Source of the DNA: Burkholderia sp. SRS-46
GTDB taxonomy: Bacteria; Pseudomonadota; Gammaproteobacteria; Burkholderiales; Burkholderiaceae
NCBI RefSeq assembly: GCF_004343775.1
Contig: NZ_PTXL01000009.1
Location: 62,001-126,000, forward strand
Direction: 5' to 3'
DNA length: 64,000 bases
Made by a program: the position numbers and the translations under genes. The notes under the pieces are model-generated. The model was not told the origin of the DNA, ran no database searches, and was given only the letters and a program-made list of their open reading frames with translations. Positions 43,435 through 52,432 of the stretch are shown here, one piece after another. Position 1 is the first letter of the stretch; every line of letters starts with the position of its first letter.

Positions 43435-44442
43435 ATGAAAGCCATCGTCTATACGCAGCACGGTCTCCCGGCCACCCACCCCAACGCGCTCCACGAAGCG
43501 GAGTTGCCCCTGCCCGAGCCGGGGCCGAGGGATCTGCTCGTCAGGATCCGGGCGATCGCCGTGAACCCTGTCGACACCAAGGTCCGGAAGGGATCGCCGA
43601 CCGACAAGCCGCGCGTGCTGGGCTGGGATGCGGTCGGCACGGTCGAGGCCGTGGGTCGCGACGTTTCGCTGTATCAGCCGGGCGACGACGTTTACTACGC
43701 AGGGTCGATCGCGCGAGCCGGCGCCTATGCGGAGTACGGGCTGGTGGACGAACGCATTGCCGCGCGCAAGCCCGCCAGCCTGAGCGATGCTCATGCCGCC
43801 GCCCTTCCGCTGACATCGCTCACCGCATGGGAGTTGCTGTTCGACCGTCTCGGCGTGGCCGAGGGAGGCGGCGAAGGCGATGCCATCCTGATCGTCGGTG
43901 CGTCCGGCGGTGTCGGGTCGATCCTGACGCAGCTCGCGCGGCGCCTCACCCGGTTGCGCGTCATCGGCACGGCCTCGCGCCCGGAAACGCAGGCCTGGGT
44001 CCGGGAACTGGGTGCCCACGACGTCATCGATCATTCTCGGTCTCTGGTCGAAGGGCTGCGGGAAATCGGCGTACCCCACGTACGTTATGTTGCCAGTCTC
44101 ACGCAGACGGATAGTCACTATGCGCAGATCGTCGAAGCGCTCGCCCCTCAGGGACGGCTCGGTGTCATCGACGATCCGGCGACGCTCGATGCGGTGCCGC
44201 TCAAGCGCAAGGCCATCTCGCTGCACTGGGAGCTGATGTTCACCCGCTCGCTCTTCGAGACGCCGGACATGATCCGCCAGCACGACATCCTCGACCGCAT
44301 CGCCACCCTGATCGACGACGGCACGCTTCGTACGACGATGGGCGAGCACTTCGGGGTCGTCAATGCGGAAAACCTCCGCCGCGCGCACGCCCTCATCGAA
44401 AGCGGCCGCGCACGCGGCAAGATCGTGCTCGAGGGATTTTGA
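43435..44442 (+). CDS. Zinc-type alcohol dehydrogenase-like NADPH oxidoreductase (ZADH)
   Basis: This 335-residue MDR protein has an N-terminal GroES-like domain (AVNPVDTKVRKG, VLGWDAVGTVEAVG) and a cofactor-binding motif GASGGVGSI in the Rossmann domain. It lacks the Cys cluster of the structural zinc site, as expected for quinone-oxidoreductase-type members. These usually reduce quinones or activated double bonds with NADPH. It is divergent from a LysR gene and followed 71 bp later by the MRJP-like gene. Confidence 0.9.
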   Translation: MKAIVYTQHGLPATHPNALHEAELPLPEPGPRDLLVRIRAIAVNPVDTKVRKGSPTDKPRVLGWDAVGTVEAVGRDVSLYQPGDDVYYAGSIARAGAYAEYGLVDERIAARKPASLSDAHAAALPLTSLTAWELLFDRLGVAEGGGEGDAILIVGASGGVGSILTQLARRLTRLRVIGTASRPETQAWVRELGAHDVIDHSRSLVEGLREIGVPHVRYVASLTQTDSHYAQIVEALAPQGRLGVIDDPATLDAVPLKRKAISLHWELMFTRSLFETPDMIRQHDILDRIATLIDDGTLRTTMGEHFGVVNAENLRRAHALIESGRARGKIVLEGF

Positions 44443-44513
44443 GCACGGCAACACCGTGTCGGCATTCGATGCCACACCGGCAGCCAGATTCCCTCAACGA
44501 CAGGAAAATAACC

Positions 44514-45740
44514 ATGCGCCACTCGCGCCGGCATTCCACGCCAATCCGCTCCCGCCTGAAATCACTCGCGCTTGCCAGTGCGCTCGCATTGTGGAGCGTT
44601 GCACCTTACGCCTCGAGCGTCGCCGCGACGCCGGCGGCAAACGTCACGCCGACACCTTCCGACACCCGGTCAACCCCGGGTACCCTGGATACTGTTGCCA
44701 CGTTCAACGATGCGATGCCGACCGGCGTCACGGTTTCCGAATCCGGCCGCATCTTCGTCAACTTTCCGCGCTGGGGGGACGACGTGCCGTTCACCGTCGG
44801 CGAACTGCGGCACGGCAAGGTCGCCCCGTATCCGGATGCCGAGGTCAATCGCGCGGACAACCGAAATCCGGCCGATCACTTCCTGAGCGTCCAGAGCGTG
44901 GTGGCGGATGGTCGCGGCCGCCTCTGGGTGCTCGATACGGCTGCGCCGAATTTTTCCAGCCCGGTCGCGGGCGGCGCAAAGCTCGTCGCCATTGATCTGA
45001 AGCAAAATCGGATCGTGAAGACCATCGTCTTTCCCGGCAACGTCATGCGCGCGCAAACCTATGTCAACGACGTGCGCTTCGACTTCCGCGTCGGCAAGGC
45101 GGGGGTCGCCTATGTGACGGACTCGTCGCTCACGGGTACTGGCGGCATCATCATCGTCGATCTTGACACGGGCAGCGCAATGCGACGCCTCACGGGTGAC
45201 GTATCGACATCGGCCGATCCGCATTTCGTACCTGTCTTCGATGGCGAACACGTGATGACCCGCGATGCCGAGGGCAACACCCGGCCTTTCTCGGTCGCGT
45301 CGGACGGCATTGCCCTGTCACCGGATGGGAAGACGCTGTATTACTGCCCGCTCTCCAGTCGTCGTCTCTACGCGGTATCGACGTCAATGCTGCGTGATGC
45401 CTCCGTCAGCGACACCCAGTTGTCGGCGGCCGTCCAGGATCTCGGCGAGAAAGGCGCATCCGACGGGCTCGCGGCAGACGCGAATGGCACCGTGTACGCA
45501 GGCGACTACGAGCACAATGCGATCCGCAAGCGCTCGCCCAGTGGAGCGTGGACGACCATCGTGCACGACTCGCGCATTCTGTGGCCCGACACATTGGCCA
45601 TCGGCCCGGACGGCTACCTGTACTTCACGGCCAATCAATTGCCGCGGCAGGCCGGATTCCATGGCGGCAAGGACCTGCGCCAAAAGCCGTACAGGCTCTT
45701 TCGTACGCATGTTGGCGCCGCCCCTGCTCCGACACATTGA
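44514..45740 (+). CDS. Secreted yellow/major-royal-jelly family protein (beta-propeller)
   Basis: A 408-residue exported protein with a signal region of about 40 residues (ending SSVAATP). The propeller repeats of the MRJP/yellow family follow (GVTVSESGRIFVNFPRWGDDVPFTVGEL, GRLWVLDTAAPNFSS, YVNDVRFDFRVGKAGVAYVTD, GIALSPDGKTLYYCPLSS). Bacterial members are lactonase-like proteins of unknown substrate. It is probably co-transcribed with the upstream reductase. Confidence 0.85.
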   Translation: MRHSRRHSTPIRSRLKSLALASALALWSVAPYASSVAATPAANVTPTPSDTRSTPGTLDTVATFNDAMPTGVTVSESGRIFVNFPRWGDDVPFTVGELRHGKVAPYPDAEVNRADNRNPADHFLSVQSVVADGRGRLWVLDTAAPNFSSPVAGGAKLVAIDLKQNRIVKTIVFPGNVMRAQTYVNDVRFDFRVGKAGVAYVTDSSLTGTGGIIIVDLDTGSAMRRLTGDVSTSADPHFVPVFDGEHVMTRDAEGNTRPFSVASDGIALSPDGKTLYYCPLSSRRLYAVSTSMLRDASVSDTQLSAAVQDLGEKGASDGLAADANGTVYAGDYEHNAIRKRSPSGAWTTIVHDSRILWPDTLAIGPDGYLYFTANQLPRQAGFHGGKDLRQKPYRLFRTHVGAAPAPTH

Positions 45741-46126
45741 CCTTCCGGGGGCGAACAAGAAACATGTGATCCTGCGCCGAATGCATGTACATCAACGATG
45801 TTTGACAACCGAATTGCCGGGCGAAATCGCCCGGCGTGACGCATCGAGGATCGCCCATGCCCAGTCTCACGACTGCCTCCCCGCGTATTGCTTCATCCCT
45901 CGATAGAACACGTGACCGGAAGTCTCAACCTGGACGATCAGGCAGCGCCTCCACATCGAGGAAAATCCTTGTTGCGTCGGGGCCCGGTTCGCTGAGAGCA
46001 CCCCATCGAATCCGCGCCAACACGGCACTCGCGGTCAAGGCAATCATTTGATGCGCCCCCCACCATTGGCAGACATGTTGTCAATGAGAAGCGCCCCGGA
46101 CCGACTCACCCGCTATCCGACATTCA
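45741..46126. other. Intergenic gap of 386 bp with one strong hairpin
   Basis: GCCGGGCG-AAAT-CGCCCGGC at 45816-45835 is a perfect 8-bp stem 75 bp after the MRJP gene and may terminate it, although no T-run follows. The rest holds only short frames without signatures. It separates two convergent genes. Confidence 0.5.
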
Positions 46127-47065
46127 TTACAAAACAGACATCAGATACTCACTGAGTCGCGCATTGAACTTTCTTGCCGTTTCGCTGGGAATGAAGTTGA
46201 ACCAATGAACGGCCCCGGCCACCACTTCCATCGAAATCGGTACGCCTGCACAGCTGAGCTTCTTTGCATACTCCAGACTTTCGTCAAGCAGCAGATCGAG
46301 GCTGCCGACCGCGATGTACGTGCTGGGCAGATTCTCGAAACTCGGTGCATACGACGGCGAGTAGTATTGAATCTCGATATCCTCCACCTTGTTTTCGCCA
46401 AGAAGATATTTCCATCCGAAATCGTTCACATCGTGGGTCCACACATACTCGCCGGCGTATTTGTTTTTGACCTCGGCGGGATTGCCAGACGTCTTGTAGT
46501 CCAGCATCGGGAACAGCATGACCTGGTTCCTGGGGGTGATCTTTGTCTTGTCCCTCAGATAGTGGCACAGCGAAGCAGTGAGGCCGCCCCCTGCGCTTTC
46601 CCCCATCACCGTTATTCTCTCCCGGTCGATGCCAAGCTGTTCCGCGTTGTCATAAACCCATGTGATTCCGGAAACACAGTCGTTCAGCGGTGTCGGGTAC
46701 GGGTTTTCAGGAGCCAGACGGTAATCCACCGCGACGACGACGCAATGCAGCTTCGCGGCCGCCGCGTGGTGCTCGTTGTCGTACAGGTCAGCGGACCCTG
46801 CTACATACCCACCGCCATGGATATAGAAAATTGCAGGCAACAGTTCGTTTTCTGCGCTTTGCGAAGGACCGTACACGAGGACGCTCACATCGTCGTTTAC
46901 CTGGACTCTTTTCCCGAAAAAACTGTCGTCCACTTTCGAGCTGAACATGCGCACGGCGGCTCGCGTCGCTTCAATATCATCCTTTGTCTTCAACTTCAAA
47001 ACAGTGGGTGATTCAGTGACTGCGCTTACCTGATCCTTTGCAATGAGATGACTTGAATTGCTCAT
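46127..47065 (-). CDS. Alpha/beta hydrolase, HSL-type esterase
   Basis: This 312-residue esterase has the hormone-sensitive-lipase oxyanion motif HGGG (residues 83-86) and the nucleophile GESAG (Ser157). The acid/His region near the C-terminus is GSLDLLLDE and AVHWF. It should hydrolyse short-chain esters in the cytoplasm. MSNSS was preferred as start because TTAGGA lies upstream. GC content is clearly lower than in the first 30 kb, suggesting horizontal origin. Confidence 0.9.
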   Translation of the reverse strand: MSNSSHLIAKDQVSAVTESPTVLKLKTKDDIEATRAAVRMFSSKVDDSFFGKRVQVNDDVSVLVYGPSQSAENELLPAIFYIHGGGYVAGSADLYDNEHHAAAAKLHCVVVAVDYRLAPENPYPTPLNDCVSGITWVYDNAEQLGIDRERITVMGESAGGGLTASLCHYLRDKTKITPRNQVMLFPMLDYKTSGNPAEVKNKYAGEYVWTHDVNDFGWKYLLGENKVEDIEIQYYSPSYAPSFENLPSTYIAVGSLDLLLDESLEYAKKLSCAGVPISMEVVAGAVHWFNFIPSETARKFNARLSEYLMSVL

Positions 47066-47280
47066 ATTTCTTAATCCTAAGGTCACATGAGATCGTCCGG
47101 CCGCAGCGTTCAAGTTCAACTGACGATGCAGTGATCCTATGCCGCACGCTAGCCCTGGCCCGCTCTAACGACATCCTCTGCGAGTTTCACGCAGCGAAAT
47201 TAATGGGGATCGTGCCACCGTCGCCCACCTGCACGAACGGTGGCACACGCCAATCTGATGCGAAACAGGAAACGCCGATT

Positions 47281-47883
47281 TCAGCGAGATAGTTTGGCCG
47301 CCAGTTCCGCGACGTGCTTACCCTGGTATCGCGCAATATCGAGTTCGTTGGCCGACGGCTGCCGTGTGCCGTCAGCACCCGCCAGCGTCGTTGCACCATA
47401 GGGTGTACCGCCCGTGATTTCGTCCATTTTCGTCAGTCCGGCACAGGCATACGGGACACCGACGATCACCATTCCGTGATGCAACAACGTGCTGTGAAAG
47501 GACGTAATGGTCGTCTCCTGACCACCATGCTGAGTCCCGGTGGAAGCGAAGACGCTGCCGATCTTGCCGACCAGCGCACCCTTCACCCACAGCCCTCCGG
47601 TCTGATCGAGGAAGTTGCGCATCTGTCCGGCCATGTTGCCGAAACGGGTCGGCGTGCCGAAGATGATCGCATCGTAATCGGCGAGTTCGGAAGGTGCCGC
47701 GACTGCTGCGTCCTGGTCGAGCTTCGCGCCGAAGGCGGCAGCCTGTTCAGCCGGAATCGTTTCGGGAACGCGCTTGATGGTCACCTCCGTGCCGGAAACT
47801 GATTGCGCGCCTTCGGCCACCGCATTCGCCATCGTTTCGATATGGCCGTACATCGAGTAGTAGAGGACCAAGATTTTTGCCAT
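47281..47883 (-). CDS. wrbA: NAD(P)H:quinone oxidoreductase WrbA
   Basis: This 200-residue flavodoxin-like protein has the FMN phosphate loop YYSMYGHIETMA (residues 8-19), GTPTRFGNMAGQMRNFLDQTGGLW and STGTQHGGQETT, all standard WrbA signatures. It reduces quinones by two electrons and protects against redox cycling. In this island it may handle quinones formed from hydroxyquinol-type intermediates; that link is inferred. Confidence 0.95.
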   Translation of the reverse strand: MAKILVLYYSMYGHIETMANAVAEGAQSVSGTEVTIKRVPETIPAEQAAAFGAKLDQDAAVAAPSELADYDAIIFGTPTRFGNMAGQMRNFLDQTGGLWVKGALVGKIGSVFASTGTQHGGQETTITSFHSTLLHHGMVIVGVPYACAGLTKMDEITGGTPYGATTLAGADGTRQPSANELDIARYQGKHVAELAAKLSR

Positions 47884-47998
47884 GATTGCTCCCAAAGTAA
47901 CTGACGCTCCTCATATCCCATACGGATCCCATCAGGGCGAGGAACTTCCTAGAGGGCGGCAGGGTCGCGTCGGATCTGCAACGTCCCGCCACCGATAT

Positions 47999-48019
47999 TC
48001 GCGATCCTACGTATCGCGA
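47999..48019. promoter_or_regulatory. Inverted repeat upstream of wrbA
   Basis: TCGCGAT-N7-ATCGCGA, perfect 7-bp arms, 116 bp before the wrbA start. It could be an operator; no regulator is assigned. Confidence 0.35.
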
Positions 48020-48059
48020 CGGCCTGCTTCGCACGCAATATGCATGTGAATGTCGAGCA

Positions 48060-48824
48060 TCAATGTGCAGTCATGCCACCATCGGCGAGCCAAACCGCAC
48101 CGGTGACGAACGACGCCGCGGGAGAACACAGGAAAAGCACCACACCGGCCATTTCCTCCGGCTCCGCTGCACGCCCCATCGGGCTGCTCGCCATCAGGGT
48201 CTGCGTCATTGCCGGATCGCTCAACCAGCGGTCCGTCATCGGCGTGCGGATCAAACCGGGCGCCAACGCATTCACGCGAATTCCCCTGGTTGCGTAGTCG
48301 AGGGCTGCGGCCTTCGTCAAGCCGATCACCCCGTGTTTCGCTGCCGCGTAAGGCGCCATCCCGGGATCAGCGATCACCCCCGCAACCGAGGCCGTGTTCA
48401 CGATGGCGCCGCCACCCGTTTTGACCATCGCGTCGATCTCATGTTTGATGCACAGGAAGACCCCCTTGAGATCGACGGCGATCACCCGGTCAAAATCTTC
48501 TTCCGTCATTTCGGCGAAAGGCGCCGTACGCGGCAAGATCCCCGCATTGTTGAATGCGGCGTCGATCTTCCCGTAAGTCTCGACCGCCGTCGCCACCAGC
48601 GCACGCACCGCTTCGGCGTTGCTGACATCCGTCTTCACGAAGATCGCTTCCCCACCCAAGGCGTGGATTTGCTCGACGGTTTCGTTGACACCTTGCCCGA
48701 CATCACCGATCACAAGCCGAGCGCCGCGCTCGGCAAATGCCAGCGCGGTAGCCCGGCCGATACCCGACGCCGCTCCCGTGATCAGGACTGTCTTGTCGGA
48801 ATAGTCGAATAGTTCGTTACCCAT
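48060..48824 (-). CDS. Short-chain dehydrogenase/reductase
   Basis: This 254-residue classical SDR has TGAASGIG (16-23), NNAG (92-95), and catalytic Ser146, Tyr159 and Lys163. IGDVGQ after the second strand suggests NAD(H) preference (Asp at the specificity position). GGAGA lies 5 bp before the ATG. It lies 87 bp downstream of the reductase gene at 48912 on the same strand, probably one transcript. Substrate unknown. Confidence 0.92.
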   Translation of the reverse strand: MGNELFDYSDKTVLITGAASGIGRATALAFAERGARLVIGDVGQGVNETVEQIHALGGEAIFVKTDVSNAEAVRALVATAVETYGKIDAAFNNAGILPRTAPFAEMTEEDFDRVIAVDLKGVFLCIKHEIDAMVKTGGGAIVNTASVAGVIADPGMAPYAAAKHGVIGLTKAAALDYATRGIRVNALAPGLIRTPMTDRWLSDPAMTQTLMASSPMGRAAEPEEMAGVVLFLCSPAASFVTGAVWLADGGMTAH

Positions 48825-48911
48825 TTTTCATCTCCTGCGTTAATGCAGCGCTCGCTGCCTATCGGGACTAGCGGATGGCGACATCCGGCCTTCGGAATGT
48901 TCGCGCCTGGC

Positions 48912-49898
48912 TCAGACTCGCACCACCAGCTTTCCGTGTGCGCGATTGCTGTCGATCCACTCGTGTGCTTCCCGCACTTCATCGAACGCAAACGTATGTT
49001 GAAGATGCGACGGCCAGCGAGCCGCGGCGATGTCGTTGACGATCGAGTGCAGTGGCGAATGTGTCAGCGGGAGCGCCGCCGAGCCAAGCAACTGCGCTGG
49101 GAAGAAGGCAAGCCGAACAGCCGGTGGCAGATCGGCCATCAAATTAAATTTTTCGAGAACTGGCGGACCGCCCAGCATCCCGATCACGGTGACTGCGCCG
49201 AAGGGTTTCAACGTCCTTGCCGTATCGCGCAGCGTTGACGCACCGACCACTTCGAATGCGGCATCAATCCCCTCGGGATGGAGCCGGAGCACGTCACTAG
49301 AAATGGTCCCGTTGTCGATGATCACACTATCTGCGCCGGCGGTGTGAAGCTGTTCGACGCGATTTTTCGTGCGTGTCGTCGCGATCACGTGCAGATCTCG
49401 GGCTTTCGCGTAGGTAACAGCCGCCAGCCCAATTGCCGAGGTGGCGCCGCGCACGAGAATCGCCTGTCCCGACTCGATTTCCAGGCTGCGACTTAGCGCA
49501 CCCCAGATCGTCAGATAGGCCAGCGGCAGTGCCGCGAGCTCTTCCCATGACAGTGCGGTACCGCCGAGGTCAATCACGTTCGTACGCAACACCGTCACTT
49601 CCTCTGCATAGGTGCCGCGGCGACTAAACTGCAAGCCGCCCATTACGGTTGCGACGCGCTGGCCAACCCGGAACATACCGGACGGATCCTCAAGGACTTC
49701 CCCAACTGCCTCGACGCCGGGTACGCGCATGCCGTCGACAGGCCCCATCTTGCCCGCACGTAGATAGGTCTCGACACGATTGAGGCCAAACGCACGGACC
49801 CGAATACGAACTTCATCCGAGTTCGGCGGAACGGACGGGATGTCACGGAGTTGCAGGACTTCCGGTCCGCCGATACGGTCGATCACATATGCTTTCAA
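48912..49898 (-). CDS. Zinc-type alcohol dehydrogenase-like quinone reductase (MDR family)
   Basis: This 328-residue MDR protein has an N-terminal domain with FGLNRVETYLRAG and VPGVEAVGEV and the cofactor motif RGATSAIGLAA. No structural-zinc cysteines are present, which fits a quinone oxidoreductase or enoyl reductase. Its codon use is moderately less GC-biased than that of the left part of the window. It is probably first in a short operon with the SDR at 48060. Confidence 0.9.
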   Translation of the reverse strand: MKAYVIDRIGGPEVLQLRDIPSVPPNSDEVRIRVRAFGLNRVETYLRAGKMGPVDGMRVPGVEAVGEVLEDPSGMFRVGQRVATVMGGLQFSRRGTYAEEVTVLRTNVIDLGGTALSWEELAALPLAYLTIWGALSRSLEIESGQAILVRGATSAIGLAAVTYAKARDLHVIATTRTKNRVEQLHTAGADSVIIDNGTISSDVLRLHPEGIDAAFEVVGASTLRDTARTLKPFGAVTVIGMLGGPPVLEKFNLMADLPPAVRLAFFPAQLLGSAALPLTHSPLHSIVNDIAAARWPSHLQHTFAFDEVREAHEWIDSNRAHGKLVVRV

Positions 49899-49923
49899 GG
49901 CGCCTCCTTCGCAGTACGGTAGG

Positions 49924-49954
49924 CCTGACCGATCGCGCAGGTGCGTCGGTCAGG
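49924..49954. repeat. Long perfect inverted repeat upstream of the MDR gene
   Basis: CCTGACCGA and TCGGTCAGG, 9-bp perfect arms with a 13-base spacer, 26 bp before the reductase start. It is either an operator for the reductase/SDR operon or a hairpin in its leader. Confidence 0.45.
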
Positions 49955-50222
49955 TCGGTTGATGGAACATAGCCTCCGCCGCATAGCCACAAGCCGGTGT
50001 GAATCCTCCGGCCAATCCCCCCTTTCTGACAGAAGGGCGGCGTGGGCGAAGCCGTCTTAGCAATTCGGATCGGCCCGTTGATCTCCCGATCGTCGAGTCA
50101 GCGACCGTAACCGTATAGACCGCTCACCGCCCTTGACTTCAAACGATTCGGCATAGCATGCGCTGCTCGTCTTCAATCTGGACGGTGTTGCCACTATGCA
50201 CGTTCGGGTGTTGCTCTGGAAT

Positions 50223-50256
50223 CGACAAATCTGACAACCTTCCTCTCGAATTCGAG
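50223..50256 (+). repeat. 34-bp LysR-promoter element, copy C
   Basis: CGACAAATCTGACAACC followed by TTCCTCTCGAATTCGAG. It is followed by GTGGATTTGAAG, close to the start ATGGATCTGAAT of the LysR gene at copy B. After that the similarity ends, so this too is the promoter of a lost LysR gene. Confidence 0.7.
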
Positions 50257-50991
50257 AGGAAGGAGTGGATTTGAAGAGGTGGCCTTGATCGCCGGCATGT
50301 GCAAGGTCATCACCCACGTCAATGGCATCGTCGGTCACCACCTGGATGCTCGAAATCACCCCCTTACAAATTGACATTCAATACGGCTATTCCGGCCACG
50401 GACCGACTCCCGTCGGGACGCGATGACCGAGGCCCCATCACCATTCAATCTCGCAACGCGATACCGTTTTCGAAGGTGGCAGCAAGGCGAGGCACTCTTC
50501 CGCGCGCGCCACATTAGCCTCCCCCCATCGAGCACACCGCACCCCCGAAGAAAAAAGGAAAGCGATTACCTCACATCCGATGTCACGACCTCCACCTACG
50601 CACTAGTGCTTTCCAGCTACGGCCAGGCGATCGTTCACATAGAGACATTCCGCGGGATTACGCCAAGCGTGAGTCGAGGGCGGCACCAGGCTGAAAACAG
50701 CCAGTTGCGCCCTGACGCATGCAGGTGGCGTCCTGACAATCCACCGGCCGTCCACATTGCAATCGATGGGCGAACCAGAAATAAACGATTTTGGCGCGAA
50801 AGCGATGCACCGCTGGCATCCTCTCATTCGACACACCGGTCACATGAACACGTTGCAACAAACGACCGACCCAGGTTTCACGCACCGCAAAGAATAGGCC
50901 CGATGAAGTATGCATCCCCGAGGATAGGCGACATGCATCAGACCGCCCAATCCGCCTGATGTTCGATACCGAGACGCCAAAACGCATGACT

Positions 50992-51633
50992 ATGGAATTG
51001 TGGCAACTCAAGTACTTCCTCGCTGTTGCCGAGGAACTCAACTTCGGGCGAGCGCTTGAGCGTTGCGCAGCCGACAGTCACGCGCGCGATCCAGTCGCTC
51101 GAGTCGGAACTCGGCGTCTCGCTGTTGCTGCGCGACAAGCGCAACGTTGCGTTGACACGTGCGGGACGCGTGCTGGCCGAGGAAGCCTGCGCAATCCTCG
51201 CAAAGGCGCAATCGTGTCTCGGGAGCCGCTTTGGGTCGCGATGTCGCCGAACCACCACCTCGCCGGACGGGAGCGGATCTCGGCCAAGGATATCGCCGAA
51301 GAGCAAATCCTCGGCCTGTCTGCTGGCAGCGCCTGTGGCATCAACCTGAAAATCGCGGAAGCGCTCGGCCGTCACGGCGTCGATCCGCTGGTACACGTCG
51401 GCTACACCAATTTGCGATCCGAGTTCGTCCGAACGGGCCTGGGCATGTCGATCAATCCAGCGTCGGCCGCGAGGACGATGGGCGACCAACTGGCATTCCG
51501 GCCGCTGTGTCCGGTTTCGTACGTCGACATCGCGATCGCAGCGACCAGGCACAATTCGCACGACGCAATCGTGCAGCATTTCTTCGATGCGATGCGACAT
51601 GCGAGCACCTTCTCGGACGGCGCTGGGCCATAG
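50992..51633 (+). pseudogene. LysR-family regulator with frameshift and internal deletion
   Basis: It begins MELWQLKYFLAVAEELNFGRA, shifts frame near 51060 into ERLSVAQPTVTRAIQSLESELGVSLLLRDKRNVALTRAGRVLAEE, then shifts back. It continues with EPLWVAMSPNHHLAGRERISAKDI to a normal C-terminus (HDAIVQHFFDAMRHAS). The segment between the wing and the second co-inducer subdomain, roughly 100 residues, is missing. It cannot encode a working regulator. It may once have controlled the adjacent catabolic genes. Confidence 0.75.
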
Positions 51634-52006
51634 CGGTGACGCCAGGACCATGGTTCGTTTCCTGGCCTCCATTCATCTGGACGTGAAACTTCTTGTTATA
51701 TGGAGTCCCTTTGATTACGGAAGCCCATGCTGTCCGCCATCCGAAGATGAATCGCGCGCTCGCCGCTCGCCGCGATACGCTGACCGTCAGGCAATCGGCA
51801 AGCCATTTATTTATATATTAATTATCAGGTGAACGAACTGCCAACACCGTCGAAGCTGGAGCGCGCTACACCGTAAAGTGCACCGAAATCCAGCCCCCCG
51901 TGCGCACATTGGCGCCCCACGCGGAGAAGTTCAGCGGTTGCATATGGCGGCTACTGACGACGTGTATGCGCTTCTTCACAGGGCACACAGCTCGACGACG
52001 TATGGC
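51634..52006. other. Gap of about 370 bp, partly AT-rich
   Basis: A notably AT-rich stretch (TTTATTTATATATTAATTAT, about 51807-51826) stands out in this GC-rich genome. No gene, IS end or repeat is recognisable. It may mark a boundary of horizontally acquired DNA. Confidence 0.45.
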
Positions 52007-52363
52007 TCACTCCGGCCGGATCATTAAATCGTCTTTGACCGCTGAGACGCCGCTCACCGAACCGGCAACAGCCGTCGCCACGTCCGCCTGCCTCGCGTCC
52101 ACGACCGAACCACGCAGCGTGATCTCCCCGCGGCGCGCGATGACGGCGATATTCATCGCGTTCAATCCCCTCGCACTAGATAGCGCCCGAACCACTGCCT
52201 TCTGCAGCCTCCGATTCTCTGCTTTCGTCACATTCTTTTCCGCAATGCTGACCGATCCAGTCGCTACGGTGCTCGCGGCTTGGTCGCCCTGCGCGTGCGC
52301 GCTTGTCACGGCGACAAGCGCGAGCGCAGCCATCAGCACCTTCAGATTCGTGGTAAGTTTCAT
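52007..52363 (-). CDS. Periplasmic BON-domain protein
   Basis: A 118-residue protein with signal peptide (MKLTTNLKVLMAALALVAVTSAHAQ). One BON domain is at about 50-116 (LQKAVVRALSSARGLNAMNIAVIARRGEITLRGSVVDARQADVATAVAGSVSGVSAVKDDLMI). BON proteins bind phospholipid or stabilise the envelope. It is followed by the porin gene upstream on the same strand, 69 bp away. Function specific to this locus is unknown. Confidence 0.88.
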   Translation of the reverse strand: MKLTTNLKVLMAALALVAVTSAHAQGDQAASTVATGSVSIAEKNVTKAENRRLQKAVVRALSSARGLNAMNIAVIARRGEITLRGSVVDARQADVATAVAGSVSGVSAVKDDLMIRPE

Positions 52364-52432
52364 AATCGCATTTCCCTCATTCGGTCAGGCGACGCGCCAT
52401 TCAAAGGAACCGCAGCGCCGCCTGGAGTGGGT

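Larger units (their letters stand above)
49899..50991. other. About 1.1 kb of apparently decayed sequence
   Basis: It contains an inverted repeat (49924-49954) and LysR-promoter copy C (50223-50256). Several short frames on both strands have no family signature or ribosome site. It ends at the LysR pseudogene. It looks like an insertion/deletion scar between the reductase operon and the catabolic island. Confidence 0.55.

Noticed and set aside
45945..46051. A minus-strand short frame (starts MIALTASAVLARIRWGALSEP)
   Set aside because: It looks protein-like but has about 35 codons, no ribosome site and no recognisable family.
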